Source of the DNA: Anaerolineales bacterium | GTDB taxonomy: Bacteria; Chloroflexota; Anaerolineae; Anaerolineales; UBA11579 | Length of the DNA stretch: 64,000 nucleotides | Assembly: GCA_020059485.1 (NCBI GenBank) | Contig: JAGVCA010000016.1 | Span: forward strand, 148,662 to 212,661 | Direction of reading: 5' to 3' | In this document: piece by piece, positions 1 to 9,967 of the stretch | Numbering within the stretch: the first letter of the stretch is position 1 | How the letters are laid out: each line of letters begins with the position of its first letter | Translations under genes and position numbers: made by a program | Notes under the pieces: model-generated | The model's input: only the letters and a program-made list of their open reading frames with translations | Databases searched by the model: none | What the model was told of the DNA's origin: nothing

Positions 1-2
1 CC

Positions 3-134
3 CCCGAAAACCGCCGCGTGGCCGATATCGCCCTGCAGATCATGACTGGGGCAGCCTACCTTTCCCGGGTACGCGCCCTGCAGCACTTCACCAGCGATCT
101 GCCCCCCGAGATGCAGATATATTTGCCTGAATAG
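3..134 (+). CDS. C-terminal end of an unidentified protein (partial)
   Basis: An open frame enters from the left edge and ends at TAG (132-134), giving 43 residues that finish in MQIYLPE. The composition is ordinary protein-like, with no stop before 132, and it sits just before a convergent gene. I do not recognise the family from this tail. The other two forward frames are less convincing: one stops within about 45 bases. Confidence 0.5.
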   Translation, partial: PENRRVADIALQIMTGAAYLSRVRALQHFTSDLPPEMQIYLPE

Positions 135-165
135 ATAATTTGTGGATGGAATGCGACCAGACCGT

Positions 166-897
166 TCAGTCTGTCTTTAGCTGTATGATACTCCCGGCAG
201 TGAGTTCGTCGCCTGAGAAGGCTGCGGCCAGCGTAAGCACAAAAACCCCCTCTCTGCGCCAGAACAACCGGCAGTGCGGGAAGCCTTCAACCCGGGCCTG
301 ATACTTTAGTTGTTCCCAGTCCTCGCCGCGGCCAACGCCCTCTGCAACAATCTCGATGGCACGCGAATCCAGCCGCAGCCCCTTCTGCCAGGCCTTCAGC
401 ACGGCTTCCTTGGCGTTCCAGATCAGCGTCACGAGCAAATCCCGCGCCTCGCCCTCCAGCGACAATGCCAACTCAGCTTCGTTTGCCGTGAAAAAATCCC
501 GGATGAAGACTTCTTCTCTGGGTTCGACCCATTCCAGGTCGATCCCGACCGTGCCTGCCTCACCGGGCAGAAAAGCACACGCTGCCATCCCCCGGCTGTG
601 GGTGATCGACAGGCAGCCAGCCGACTGTGCGCCGCGCACATACGGCGCGCCCTCCGGGGCATTCTCGATCGCCAGCGCAGTAAAAGGCACCCCTTCCCAC
701 GGCATCCCCGGTGCGGTCAGCAGCCGTTTGGCGGTCCACCGGCCATGCAGCCATTCGTCCCGCCGCTTGGCGACCGCCATCTGCCGCCACTTCTCCAGTT
801 CCGAGGGGTACAGGATCCTGGCGGCAGAATCAATCAGGGAGGGGAGCAACTCCCCTCCCTCCAGGTTCCAGTAGATGTGACCGGGGTCAGCCGTCAA
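166..897 (-). CDS. Sfp-type 4'-phosphopantetheinyl transferase
   Basis: Transfers 4'-phosphopantetheine from CoA to carrier proteins. The protein has 243 residues, the usual Sfp-type size. Visible motifs are SITHSRG (97-103), the Mg-binding VGIDLE (117-122) and WNAKEAVLK (160-168) with the Lys-Glu pair and later Lys of the family. The start is TTG at 897, one base after the TGA of the upstream synthase gene, so the two are almost certainly co-transcribed and translationally coupled. The first internal ATG would remove about 39 residues of N-terminal family sequence. Context says its main client is the five-ACP synthase next door; whether it modifies Thr-bearing ACPs is the open question. Confidence 0.9.
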   Translation of the reverse strand: MTADPGHIYWNLEGGELLPSLIDSAARILYPSELEKWRQMAVAKRRDEWLHGRWTAKRLLTAPGMPWEGVPFTALAIENAPEGAPYVRGAQSAGCLSITHSRGMAACAFLPGEAGTVGIDLEWVEPREEVFIRDFFTANEAELALSLEGEARDLLVTLIWNAKEAVLKAWQKGLRLDSRAIEIVAEGVGRGEDWEQLKYQARVEGFPHCRLFWRREGVFVLTLAAAFSGDELTAGSIIQLKTD

Positions 898-898
898 A

Positions 899-3800
899 TC
901 AACCCCCCACCAGCCTTCTCAGCGGCGCACGCTGGGCCTCGGCGATCTGCAGCGAGGTCTCCGCAGTGCGGTAGTCCTCCATCTCCAGATACACCCGCCC
1001 GTTGGCATCCACCACCCGGGAACTGAACGAAAGCCCATGCCCATTGTCAGACTTGCGCACCTCGGCAAATACCGGTACGCCATTCACTTCCCGTCGGTAC
1101 AGACGGACCCGGCCGATCGAGTGTGGCAGGCTGAGTGCGCCTTTCAGCCCGATCTCCCAGATGCCGGCCGTTTGCAAGCACAGCTCCAGCAGGATCGGAG
1201 TGGTATCCAGCGAAACCGGCCGGGAGGTGATCTCCGGTAAATTGTTGCGCAGTTTCCCCAGCAGCTGGTCGCCGGACTTTTGCACGCCTTCCAGCACCTG
1301 GAATGCCGGGCCGTGGAAGTACAGCTCGTAGATCGTTTCGCCATTCACAGTCTCGCTGCCGTTCCAGATCGGCGGTGTCGAGAGCGATTCCGGCATCGGC
1401 TGGTGCGCCGGGCTCAGGTTCACCCTCCCGGAGAAGTGCCGCACCAGCGCGTCCTTGTCCTTCTCCAGCCGGGATGGCGAGGCTGATTCCAGCGTGACCG
1501 CAACAACCAGGCCATCCTGCTCCCACAGCGGCATCGCCTTCCAGATGATGTGGCGAGGCTCATTGCGGTAAAACTTGAACGGGGTCAGGAACTGGATCTG
1601 CTCCAGCCCCATGACGCGGAACCCGCCGGATGAACCGCTGCCGAGCACGCTGGCGATATGCTGCGCCGCCACGGCAAACCCTTCGATTCCCATCACGCCG
1701 GGCAGCAGCGGAGTCCCGTTCATCGTGTGGTCCCGCAGGAAGGGCTCATCAACCGGGTCCAGTGTGACCTCGAGGGTCACGCCGGCGGCGGGATCAAAGC
1801 CCGAGACGCTGCTCAGCATGATATGGGGCGGGTTGCCGCTGCGCAAGGCCAGGTTGGCAGCCTCAAGGTCAAGGGTAGACTTCTGCTGGTTGATCTCCTC
1901 CAGCGCACCGAGCGACCCGGCCAGCAAGACCTCGTGCCCGCTGCCGTAAACCAGTTCCTGGTACACCAGCGGCGCGCCGGTCTCCGGAGCGATCATTTCG
2001 ATCCCGGCCTGCTCCATCAGCCAAGGCGTGCTGCCCCGGCTGGCCATGCCTACCTCCGCCCAGGCGCCCCAATCCAAAGCGGTCGCCCGCATCCCAGTGT
2101 GAGCCTGGGTCAAGATCGAAGCAAACTTGGCCAGCAAGTCATTAGCGGCAGAGTAGTCGGTCTGACCGGTATTGCCAAACCGCCCGGCGATCGACGAAAA
2201 CATCACCACCGCCCGCGGCATCACACGCACCTGCTGCATGGCCTTGTACAGGTTGACCAACCCAGTGGCTTTTACTTCCACGGTCTGCCGGAATTCTTCC
2301 AGCGGTTTGCGCCGCAGCTTGCGGCTGCGCTCAAACCCGGCGGCATGCAGCAGCACATCGATCCGGCCTTCTTCCTGAGCCACCTTGCGGACGGCCCGAT
2401 CGACGGCTTCGCGGTCAGTGACATCGCCAACCAGATAAATTGTTTTACCACCGATCCGCTCGATCTCGGCCATTGCATCGATCGTGGCTGCCGTCCGGGA
2501 GAGCGCTTCCAGGCGGTCGCGCACCTGCACCGGGGTCGGCTTTTCGCCATCGGGATTGGTCTGGGATAGCCAGCGGGTTTGCAGATCCTGCGGGGATTTC
2601 CGCAGCAGTGCCAGGTCCGGGTCATCGGACGGGGGGAGCGGTGAACGCCCCATCAGGTAGAACCGGCCCCGGGTCTTCTTCGCCAGGTCCAGCAGGATCG
2701 GCAGGGTGATCCCGCCCGTCCCGCCGCTGACCAGGAAGACCGCACCTTCGGGCAGCGGTTGCTGCTCTTCCAGGTGAAGCGGCCGCTCTGCCAGAGTGAT
2801 CGAGAAGCGCTGGCCTTCATGGTAGCCGACCTCTACCGCGGCTCGATCATGAAGGGTCTCGGATATCAGTGCATCCGCCACGCTGACCGCATCCACGGAT
2901 CGATCAAAGTCGACCACTTTGGCCAGAGTCTCGCTTCGTTCCATCGCCAGGGCCTTGGTAAAACCGCTGATCCCGGCCCCACTGGCAGCCGCCCCGCGCT
3001 TGTCGTACCCGTGGAAGCCGCCCGTGCGCGTCGCCGTCACCAGGAAGCAATCCTCAGGAAGGGTTTTCATCAGTTCGAACAAGGGCACCAACCGGTGATC
3101 GATCAGCGCATCCCACTGCTGTGGATCCATCTCGGCAAAAGCCGGTTCGGGGTCCAGGCCGGTCAGGTAGAAAACGCCCGAGACCGGTCCGCCGGCCAGC
3201 CAGTTTTCGGCGCTGGCGATCAGCCGCTGGACGTTCTCGGCCCGGATGGTCACAGCCTGTACCTTGTGTGCCGCCAGCCGTTTGACCAGCTCGGCAGCCG
3301 CGCCGGACTGGTCTTCAACAACCATCACCCGGCTGTCCGCATCCAGCTGGACGCCGGTCGGCAAGCACAGGTCGGCACGCGGCCGCAGGATCGGGACCGG
3401 CACCCGCCGGGCGATCTCCTGTACCGGGCTCGTGTTGGTCTCAGCATCATTGGCTGCATGCGTCTCAATTGGGCTTGCATTTTCTACAGCAGGCATTTCA
3501 GCCGGCACGGTCTCCACCGCAGCCGGCGCGCCCAGGTTCTCCATCACGAACCTGATCACCTTTTCAAGCGTGTTGTAGTCCACCAGACGCAGGTCCTCGC
3601 GCCGCGGGATGCCGTAGTGCTCACGCGCTGTGGCGAACAGCTCGGCCTGCTTGACGGTGTCGATCCCCAGGTCAGCCTCAAGGTCCAGGCCCAGGTCGAG
3701 GATCTCGATCGGGTAGCCGGTCTTCTCACTGACCAGATTGAGGACGAAGTCCTTGACCTGCTCGCGGTCACCGGATGCTGCCGGCGCAGGTACAGAGGCG

Positions 3801-6800
3801 GGTTCAGGTTTCGACTCGGTGACAGGCACAGGAGCAGCAGGCAATTCAGCCGGCACGGTTTCCACCGCAGCCGGCGCGCCCAGGTTCTCCATCACGAAGC
3901 CGATCACCTTTTCGAGTGTGTTGTAGTCCACCAGACGCAGATCCTCGCGCCGCGGGATGCCGTAGTGCTCGCGCGCTGTGGCGAACAGCTCGGCCTGCTT
4001 GACGGTGTCGATCCCCAGGTCGGCTTCCAGATCCAGACCCAGGTCGAGGATCTCGATCGGGTAGCCGGTCTTCTCGCTCACCAGTTTGAGGACGAAGTCC
4101 TTGACCTGCTCACGGTCGGCAGATGCCACCGGCACTGCCACCGGTGCAACCACCGGGGTTTCCAGTGTAGTTGCGGGCACCGGCTCAGGTTGGGAAACTG
4201 GTTCCGTTGCTACCGGTGCTGCTGCTGGCGCAGTCTCCACCGCCGCCGCCGCACCCTGATTCTCCATCACGAAGCCGATTACCTTTTCGAGTGTATTGTA
4301 GTCAACCAGGCGCAGGTCCTCGCGCCGCGGGATGCCGTAGTGCTCACGCGCCGAGGCAAACAGTTCGGCCTGCTTGACGGTGTCGATCCCCAGGTCGGCT
4401 TCAAGGTCCAGGCCCAGGTCGAGGATCTCGATCGGATAGCCGGTCTTCTCGCTGACCAGGGCAAGCACATAATCCTTCACCTGCTCGCGGTCGGCAGATG
4501 CTGCCGGCGCAGGGACAGAGGCGGGTTCAGGTTTCGACTCAGTGACCGGCACAGGAGCAACAGGCGTTTCAGCCGTCACGGTTTCCACCACCGCCGCCGC
4601 ACCCTGATTCTCCATCACGAAGCCGATTACCTTTTCGAGTGTGTTGTAGTCAACCAGGCGCAGGTCCTCGCGCCGCGGGATGCCGTAATGCTCGCGCGCC
4701 GAGGCGAACAGCTCGGCCTGCTTGACGGTGTCGATCCCCAGGTCGGCTTCCAGGTCCAGGCCCAGGTCAAGGATCTCGACCGGGTAACCGGTCTTCTCGC
4801 TGACCAAGTTGAGGACAAAGTCCTTGACCTGCTCGCGGTCAGCAGATACTGCCGGCACAGGTACAGGGGCTTCCGGTGCAGTTGCGGCCACCAGTTCAGG
4901 TTGGGGGACAGGTTTCGTTGTCACCGGGGCTGCTGCTGGCGAAGTCTCCACCACCGGCGCGCCCTGGTTCTCCATCACGAAGCCGATCACCTTTTCGAGT
5001 GTGTTGTAGTCCACCAGACGCAGGTCCTCGCGCCGCGGTATGCCGTAGTGCTCACGGGCCGAGGCAAACAGTTCGGCCTGCTTGACGGTGTCGATCCCCA
5101 GGTCAGCTTCCAGGTCCAGGCCCAGATCGAGGATCTCGACCGGGTAACCGGTCTTCTCACTCACCAGGTTGAGGACAAAGTCCTTCACCTGCTCGCGGTC
5201 GGCGGATACTGCCGGCGCAGGTACAGGGGCGGGGTCGGGTTTCGACGCAGTGACAGGCAACGTAGCAGTCTTCGGTTGGACAGCCGGCGTTGATCCCGCT
5301 ATTTCAGTCGCTTCTTGCGGCGTGGGGGCCCATTTACTCGGACCGGTGCCGTACTGCCAGGAAGACCGCAATGGCGTGAGTTGGGGGACGCCCTGATCGG
5401 CGACCCGCAGTGTGCGCTGGACGACCTCCATAGATGCCTCGGGATATCCAGCCGCTGCCGCCAGCCACTTTTGATAGACCGGCTGATCTACCCGGGACTC
5501 AGCCCCGGGGATCCGGCGGAACAGTGCCATGGCGATCTGAGAACCAAAACCGGCGCCCAGCCGCAGCGCGTAATTAACTTGTTTCTTCCCGGCGTCTCTT
5601 GTCAGGTTCAGGTCGCCGAGGTCCGGGTCGGGCTGGAAATCAGCGTTCAGGTTAGCGATTGGCGGGACGATCGAATGCTCCAGGCCTTTGACCGCCACCA
5701 CATCCTCGATCCCGACGCCCATGGTATGCCCGGTGTATCCCTTGGTGTTGGTGATCATCACCTGGTTGGCGCTCTCAGCAAAGGTGCCGCGCAGCGCCTT
5801 GATCTCGGCCGCCGCGCTGCCGCCCCGGGCAGGGGTGTAGGTTTCATGGGACATAAACATCGTCTCAGATGCGATCCGGTGCCGGTCGATCCCAAACAGC
5901 CGCTCGGCTTTGTCCATCAGCCGCTGCATGATCTCATTGACATGCTCGACCTCCAACCGGGTGCCGTGGTAGGCGCTGTTGGCGATCTCGGTTGAAAGCA
6001 CCTCGCAAATTCCGCGCATTCCGCGCTCGTCCACTGCATCCTGCGATTCCACCACCAGGGCGGCCGCACCCATTCCGGGGATCATCCCGTTACGGCGCAG
6101 ATCAAAGGGGAGCGCTGCCAGACGAAGGTCCCCCTCCGTGGTGGTCGCGCCGGTCGCCAGCAGCCCGGTCCCCACCCAGGAGACCAGGTCGCCGCTGGTG
6201 ACGTCATCCCCGGCCACCACGATCACCCGGCGGGCGCGCCCGGTCCGGATCCAATCTTCGGCGATGGCGATGGCATGGGTGGTGGTAGCGCAGGCGGCAT
6301 TGACTGCCGTGTTCGGCCCGCGCGCCCCGATGTACTCGGCGAACTGGGAATGCCCCATATTCAGGATCCGGAAGATGAACTTGCGGTCGAAGCGGTAATT
6401 CAGAGCCGCCATTTCTGCTTCCAGGATCGCAAGCTGCTTTTCAATGGCTGGCTGTTGGGCACCGCTGGTATCCTGCATCAGGTCTCGCAGCAGGTTGATC
6501 TTTTCCAGCAGGATCTGATGTTCGCCGTACTTGCGGGTCTCTTCCGCCAGCCGGTCCAGGCCGGGGAAGGCAGAACCAAAGATCACACCGGTCTCATCGG
6601 CCAGGCCCTCAGGCAGCATCCAGCGCAGCGGCAGATAGCCGCCGGTGCTGGTCGGTTTGTATCGCATAACAAGGGGGATGCCGGCATCCCGCAGGGCTTC
6701 GATCCCCGCGCCGATCGCCAGCTGGGTACTGATATCCAGCGCATCGACGCGGTCAGTATTCACGCCGAACTCGTCCGTCAGGTCAAATTTGCCGCGTTGT

Positions 6801-9800
6801 CCGGCCAGCTTGAGGGTCTGGTCAAGTGAGTCGATCATCACCATCTCAGCGCCATTATCGCCCTTTTGGAGGCGAGTGATCCGCCGGTCAAGCATTTCCT
6901 GGCGGACATCATCCGGCAGACCTTCGATCCGGGATGATCCTTGCAAGATCTCGAGGATATTCTCATCACTGAACACATGCCGGTCGCGTCCCGGCAGACC
7001 CAGACCAGCGCCGCTGATGACCACCGAACCGGTCAGTGGGGGATACTGGCTGTCCTGCTCGATTCGCGGCTGTTGTCCCGCCTGTAGCGGCGTTCCAGCA
7101 GTTACTGCAGCCGCCTGCCCCACTGCCTGCGTGGTCTGCATTTTCTCCGGGATCCCCAACCCGGCGGCATACAGGCTGCACAGCGCTTCGTGGAAGCTGG
7201 TCGTGCCGCCCTTTCGGCCGTGGTTGGTCGCCACAATCGTAACATCCGGGAACTCTTTCAGGATGTCACGCGACAGCGAACTCAGCACCCGCTTCGGGCC
7301 GGATTCAACAAAGATTCGGGCACCCGCGTCATACAGAGCGCGCACGCCCTTAACAAACTGCACCGGCGAGGCAATATGGTCGGAGAGGAGTTCGAGCATC
7401 TCGGCTTGCGAGTCCGGGTACATTTGCCCGGTCACATTGGCTGCGATCGGCAGGCGCGGAGGCTGCAGATTCATGGTCTCCAGCATCTTGCGCAGCACGG
7501 CGCTGGCCGGCGCAACGATCCGGGTGTGGAAGGCATGCGATACCGGGATCTTGACCGCCCGGATGCCGGCGGCGTCAAAGGCGGCCACGGCCTGATCGAC
7601 CGCTTCCGTCGCTCCGCCAACCACGCACTGCACCGGGCTGTTGATGTTGGCCAGCACCACATAGCCATCGATCCCCGCCAGGATCTCTTCTACCTTCTCG
7701 ATCGGGGCGGACACAGCTGCCATACAACCGTTGTCATCGACTTCCAGTTGGGACATCGCCCGGCCGCGGGCGCTGACCACCTCAAGGCCTTCCTTGAAAG
7801 TGATCGAACCGGCCGCTACCAGGGCAGCATATTCGCCCAGGCTGTGGCCGATCAGCATATCGGGCCGGATGTGATATGTCTCCATCAGACGGAACATGGC
7901 CATATTGGCGGTCAGGATCGAGGGCTGGGTGATGGTCGTATCGCTGAGCTTCTTCTCGACCTCTTTGATCCGCTCCTCGTCCTCACTGTCCACGAAGATG
8001 TAGTCGGTGATGGGGCGGCCGAGGTGCGGTTCCATGATCACATCCGCCTCGGCATAGGTCTCAGCCACCACCGGAGCCATCTCGGAGATATCGCGCATCA
8101 TATTGGCATACTGCGAACCCTGCCCCGGGAACAGGAAGGCGACCTTGCCGGGTGTGCCTTCACCATAGTAGATCCCATGGGCGGTATAGGCTTGCCAGGG
8201 CGTATCTGGCGCGCTTTCCAGCGCTTTGGCGGCCCGGACCATCCGGTCGCGCAGCTGGTCGGCTTCGCTGTAACTGATCGCCAGCCGGAACGTTTTCCGC
8301 AGCTGGTCCGGCGAGGGCGGGACACTCTCCGGCAGCCAACCGCCGGCCACCTGACCGGAAATTGCGTTCAGCTGGGAGGACAGATCGGCCAGGGATTCCC
8401 CGGCCAGGAAGACCATCCCGGCAAACAGGCGCGGGGCGGCAGCGAACTCAGGTTGTGCCGCGGTCGGAGCGGCCGTTGCCATCACCGGGGCAGGTTCTGG
8501 CTGGCTTTCCGCCTGAGCGGGCACAGCCAGGCTGAATTTATCACTGGTCAGCAGCCCGGGGACATATTCCTCCATCACCAGATGGAAGTTGGTGCCACCA
8601 AACCCGAACGAACTGACCCCCGCCCGCCGGACCTCGCCAGCCGGTTTCTCCCACGGCTCGGTTTCCGTGATCACCCGGAACGGCAGTTGGTCGAAGGGAA
8701 TATCCGGGTTCGGACGATGGAAGTTGGCCGAAGGAGCCAGCACTTTTTCGTGCAGGCTGTAGATCACCTTCAGCATCCCGGCCGCGCCGGAAGCAGATTT
8801 AAGGTGCCCGACATTGGATTTAACCGAACCCAGGCCGATCGAACCGGCCGACAGCCCAGCCTGGCCGAAGACTGCCGCCAGGCTCCTGACCTCGACCACA
8901 TCTCCTACTTTGGTCGAGGTGCCGTGACCTTCGATTAAACCGACACTGGTTGGCGACACGCCAACATTCTTCCAGGCCCGTTCGATCGACAACTGTTGGC
9001 CTGAGGGGTTCGGTGCCGTGATGCCTTTACCCTTGCCATCACTGGAAGAGCCAATCCCGCGGATCACCGCATAGATCTTGTCCTGGGCGCGTTCCGCATC
9101 CTCCAGCCGCTTCAGCAGGAAGACCGCCGCACCCTCACCCATCACAAAACCATTGGCCCCCTCGGCATACGGGCGGGAGCCATCCGCGCTGAGCGCGCCG
9201 ATCTTGCAGAATTTGACAAACGAGGCTGCGCCGTTGTTGCGGTCCACGCCGCCGGTCAGCACTGCATCAAACTGATGGTTGAGCAGCCCATCGACGGCAC
9301 CCTGCAAAGCGGCGAGCGAAGATGCACACGCCGCGTCGGTGACGAAATTCGCGCCGGAAAAGTTGAACACATTCGCCACCCGTCCGGCAATGATGTTGGC
9401 CAACTCGCCAGGCATCGTATCCTCGGTGATCTCAGGGGTGCTGGACCGGATGGAAGATGTTATGCCGTCCACCAGCGCTTGCTGCAGTTCCGGCGAAAGC
9501 GTCTGGAAGGCATCCAGATCGGCCAACGCTTTGGTAAAGCGCGGGATGTGGATCCGCAGGTTGGTGCGGTAATGCTTCTCACCGGCCAGCGAATTGCCGA
9601 GGATCACCGCCACGCGTTCCGGGTCCATCGGCCGGTCGGGGTAACCGTAATCCAGCAATGCTTCCCGGCTGGCGGCGATAGCCCATTTCTGACTGTCATC
9701 CATGCTGTTCAGCACACTGGCCGGGATCAGGATCCCCCATTTGATCGGGTCAAAATGGAAATCCCGTACCCAGCTGCCGATCTTGCTGTAGGTCTTGTCC

Positions 9801-9967
9801 GGCGCAAGGGGGTCCGGGTCATAATATAAGGAAGGCGGCCAGCGGTCTTCGGGTACATCGGTGATCGAATACCGTTTGGCTTTGATGTTCTCCCAAAAGT
9901 CCGGCGCTGAACCGGCTTCGGGCATGACGGCCCCTATACCAACGACTGCAATTGCTCTGCTGCTCAT
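899..9967 (-). CDS. Multidomain PUFA/polyketide-type synthase, KS-AT-KS-ACPx5-KR-DH
   Basis: Iterative type I synthase related to PfaA-like polyunsaturated or secondary-lipid synthases; 3,022 residues from ATG 9967. That ATG has GGAGAG seven bases upstream; an in-frame TTG at 10003 has no such site. Domains in order: ketosynthase (about 6-470) with Cys214 in DAACASS and the EGHGTS and SNVGH histidine motifs; acyltransferase (about 610-900) with GHSLGEY, Ser709; a second KS-like domain (about 985-1490) with Cys1226 in NAACATTT and both His motifs (MSHETY, GYTGHTMG); five ACPs (about 1585-2146); ketoreductase (about 2170-2690) with a Rossmann pseudo-domain, SGGTGGI and Tyr2605 in TDYSAAN; and a hot-dog dehydratase (from about 2725) with DHTMNGTPLLPG, His2747. 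Ala/Pro/Val-rich linkers join the ACPs. All five ACPs read GIDTVKQ, with Thr in place of Ser. No enoylreductase or thioesterase is seen. Product unknown. Confidence 0.9.
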   Translation of the reverse strand: MSSRAIAVVGIGAVMPEAGSAPDFWENIKAKRYSITDVPEDRWPPSLYYDPDPLAPDKTYSKIGSWVRDFHFDPIKWGILIPASVLNSMDDSQKWAIAASREALLDYGYPDRPMDPERVAVILGNSLAGEKHYRTNLRIHIPRFTKALADLDAFQTLSPELQQALVDGITSSIRSSTPEITEDTMPGELANIIAGRVANVFNFSGANFVTDAACASSLAALQGAVDGLLNHQFDAVLTGGVDRNNGAASFVKFCKIGALSADGSRPYAEGANGFVMGEGAAVFLLKRLEDAERAQDKIYAVIRGIGSSSDGKGKGITAPNPSGQQLSIERAWKNVGVSPTSVGLIEGHGTSTKVGDVVEVRSLAAVFGQAGLSAGSIGLGSVKSNVGHLKSASGAAGMLKVIYSLHEKVLAPSANFHRPNPDIPFDQLPFRVITETEPWEKPAGEVRRAGVSSFGFGGTNFHLVMEEYVPGLLTSDKFSLAVPAQAESQPEPAPVMATAAPTAAQPEFAAAPRLFAGMVFLAGESLADLSSQLNAISGQVAGGWLPESVPPSPDQLRKTFRLAISYSEADQLRDRMVRAAKALESAPDTPWQAYTAHGIYYGEGTPGKVAFLFPGQGSQYANMMRDISEMAPVVAETYAEADVIMEPHLGRPITDYIFVDSEDEERIKEVEKKLSDTTITQPSILTANMAMFRLMETYHIRPDMLIGHSLGEYAALVAAGSITFKEGLEVVSARGRAMSQLEVDDNGCMAAVSAPIEKVEEILAGIDGYVVLANINSPVQCVVGGATEAVDQAVAAFDAAGIRAVKIPVSHAFHTRIVAPASAVLRKMLETMNLQPPRLPIAANVTGQMYPDSQAEMLELLSDHIASPVQFVKGVRALYDAGARIFVESGPKRVLSSLSRDILKEFPDVTIVATNHGRKGGTTSFHEALCSLYAAGLGIPEKMQTTQAVGQAAAVTAGTPLQAGQQPRIEQDSQYPPLTGSVVISGAGLGLPGRDRHVFSDENILEILQGSSRIEGLPDDVRQEMLDRRITRLQKGDNGAEMVMIDSLDQTLKLAGQRGKFDLTDEFGVNTDRVDALDISTQLAIGAGIEALRDAGIPLVMRYKPTSTGGYLPLRWMLPEGLADETGVIFGSAFPGLDRLAEETRKYGEHQILLEKINLLRDLMQDTSGAQQPAIEKQLAILEAEMAALNYRFDRKFIFRILNMGHSQFAEYIGARGPNTAVNAACATTTHAIAIAEDWIRTGRARRVIVVAGDDVTSGDLVSWVGTGLLATGATTTEGDLRLAALPFDLRRNGMIPGMGAAALVVESQDAVDERGMRGICEVLSTEIANSAYHGTRLEVEHVNEIMQRLMDKAERLFGIDRHRIASETMFMSHETYTPARGGSAAAEIKALRGTFAESANQVMITNTKGYTGHTMGVGIEDVVAVKGLEHSIVPPIANLNADFQPDPDLGDLNLTRDAGKKQVNYALRLGAGFGSQIAMALFRRIPGAESRVDQPVYQKWLAAAAGYPEASMEVVQRTLRVADQGVPQLTPLRSSWQYGTGPSKWAPTPQEATEIAGSTPAVQPKTATLPVTASKPDPAPVPAPAVSADREQVKDFVLNLVSEKTGYPVEILDLGLDLEADLGIDTVKQAELFASAREHYGIPRREDLRLVDYNTLEKVIGFVMENQGAPVVETSPAAAPVTTKPVPQPELVAATAPEAPVPVPAVSADREQVKDFVLNLVSEKTGYPVEILDLGLDLEADLGIDTVKQAELFASAREHYGIPRREDLRLVDYNTLEKVIGFVMENQGAAAVVETVTAETPVAPVPVTESKPEPASVPAPAASADREQVKDYVLALVSEKTGYPIEILDLGLDLEADLGIDTVKQAELFASAREHYGIPRREDLRLVDYNTLEKVIGFVMENQGAAAAVETAPAAAPVATEPVSQPEPVPATTLETPVVAPVAVPVASADREQVKDFVLKLVSEKTGYPIEILDLGLDLEADLGIDTVKQAELFATAREHYGIPRREDLRLVDYNTLEKVIGFVMENLGAPAAVETVPAELPAAPVPVTESKPEPASVPAPAASGDREQVKDFVLNLVSEKTGYPIEILDLGLDLEADLGIDTVKQAELFATAREHYGIPRREDLRLVDYNTLEKVIRFVMENLGAPAAVETVPAEMPAVENASPIETHAANDAETNTSPVQEIARRVPVPILRPRADLCLPTGVQLDADSRVMVVEDQSGAAAELVKRLAAHKVQAVTIRAENVQRLIASAENWLAGGPVSGVFYLTGLDPEPAFAEMDPQQWDALIDHRLVPLFELMKTLPEDCFLVTATRTGGFHGYDKRGAAASGAGISGFTKALAMERSETLAKVVDFDRSVDAVSVADALISETLHDRAAVEVGYHEGQRFSITLAERPLHLEEQQPLPEGAVFLVSGGTGGITLPILLDLAKKTRGRFYLMGRSPLPPSDDPDLALLRKSPQDLQTRWLSQTNPDGEKPTPVQVRDRLEALSRTAATIDAMAEIERIGGKTIYLVGDVTDREAVDRAVRKVAQEEGRIDVLLHAAGFERSRKLRRKPLEEFRQTVEVKATGLVNLYKAMQQVRVMPRAVVMFSSIAGRFGNTGQTDYSAANDLLAKFASILTQAHTGMRATALDWGAWAEVGMASRGSTPWLMEQAGIEMIAPETGAPLVYQELVYGSGHEVLLAGSLGALEEINQQKSTLDLEAANLALRSGNPPHIMLSSVSGFDPAAGVTLEVTLDPVDEPFLRDHTMNGTPLLPGVMGIEGFAVAAQHIASVLGSGSSGGFRVMGLEQIQFLTPFKFYRNEPRHIIWKAMPLWEQDGLVVAVTLESASPSRLEKDKDALVRHFSGRVNLSPAHQPMPESLSTPPIWNGSETVNGETIYELYFHGPAFQVLEGVQKSGDQLLGKLRNNLPEITSRPVSLDTTPILLELCLQTAGIWEIGLKGALSLPHSIGRVRLYRREVNGVPVFAEVRKSDNGHGLSFSSRVVDANGRVYLEMEDYRTAETSLQIAEAQRAPLRRLVGG
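3530..5213 (-). repeat. Five tandem ACP-coding repeats
   Basis: Five nearly identical segments of about 80 codons, each encoding SEKTGYP, EADLGIDTVKQAELF and GIPRREDLRLVDYNTLEKVI. The Thr codons lie at 5087-5089, 4727-4729, 4379-4381, 4004-4006 and 3656-3658 (residues 1627, 1747, 1863, 1988, 2104). Spacings are 120, 116, 125 and 116 residues. Two linker types alternate, so the array looks built from a duplicated pair of ACPs. Confidence 0.93.

Noticed and set aside
3530..5213. CRISPR-like or non-coding tandem repeat
   Set aside because: The repeats are long, in frame and encode ACP domains; spacing matches protein linkers.
2759..5293. Long plus-strand open frame opposite the ACP array
   Set aside because: It is the complement of the five ACP repeats; its length comes from repeat codon bias, it has no ribosome site, and the minus strand encodes clear domains.
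7190..8938. 582-codon plus-strand open frame
   Set aside because: Antisense to the AT and KS region of the synthase; Arg/His/Gln-rich shadow.
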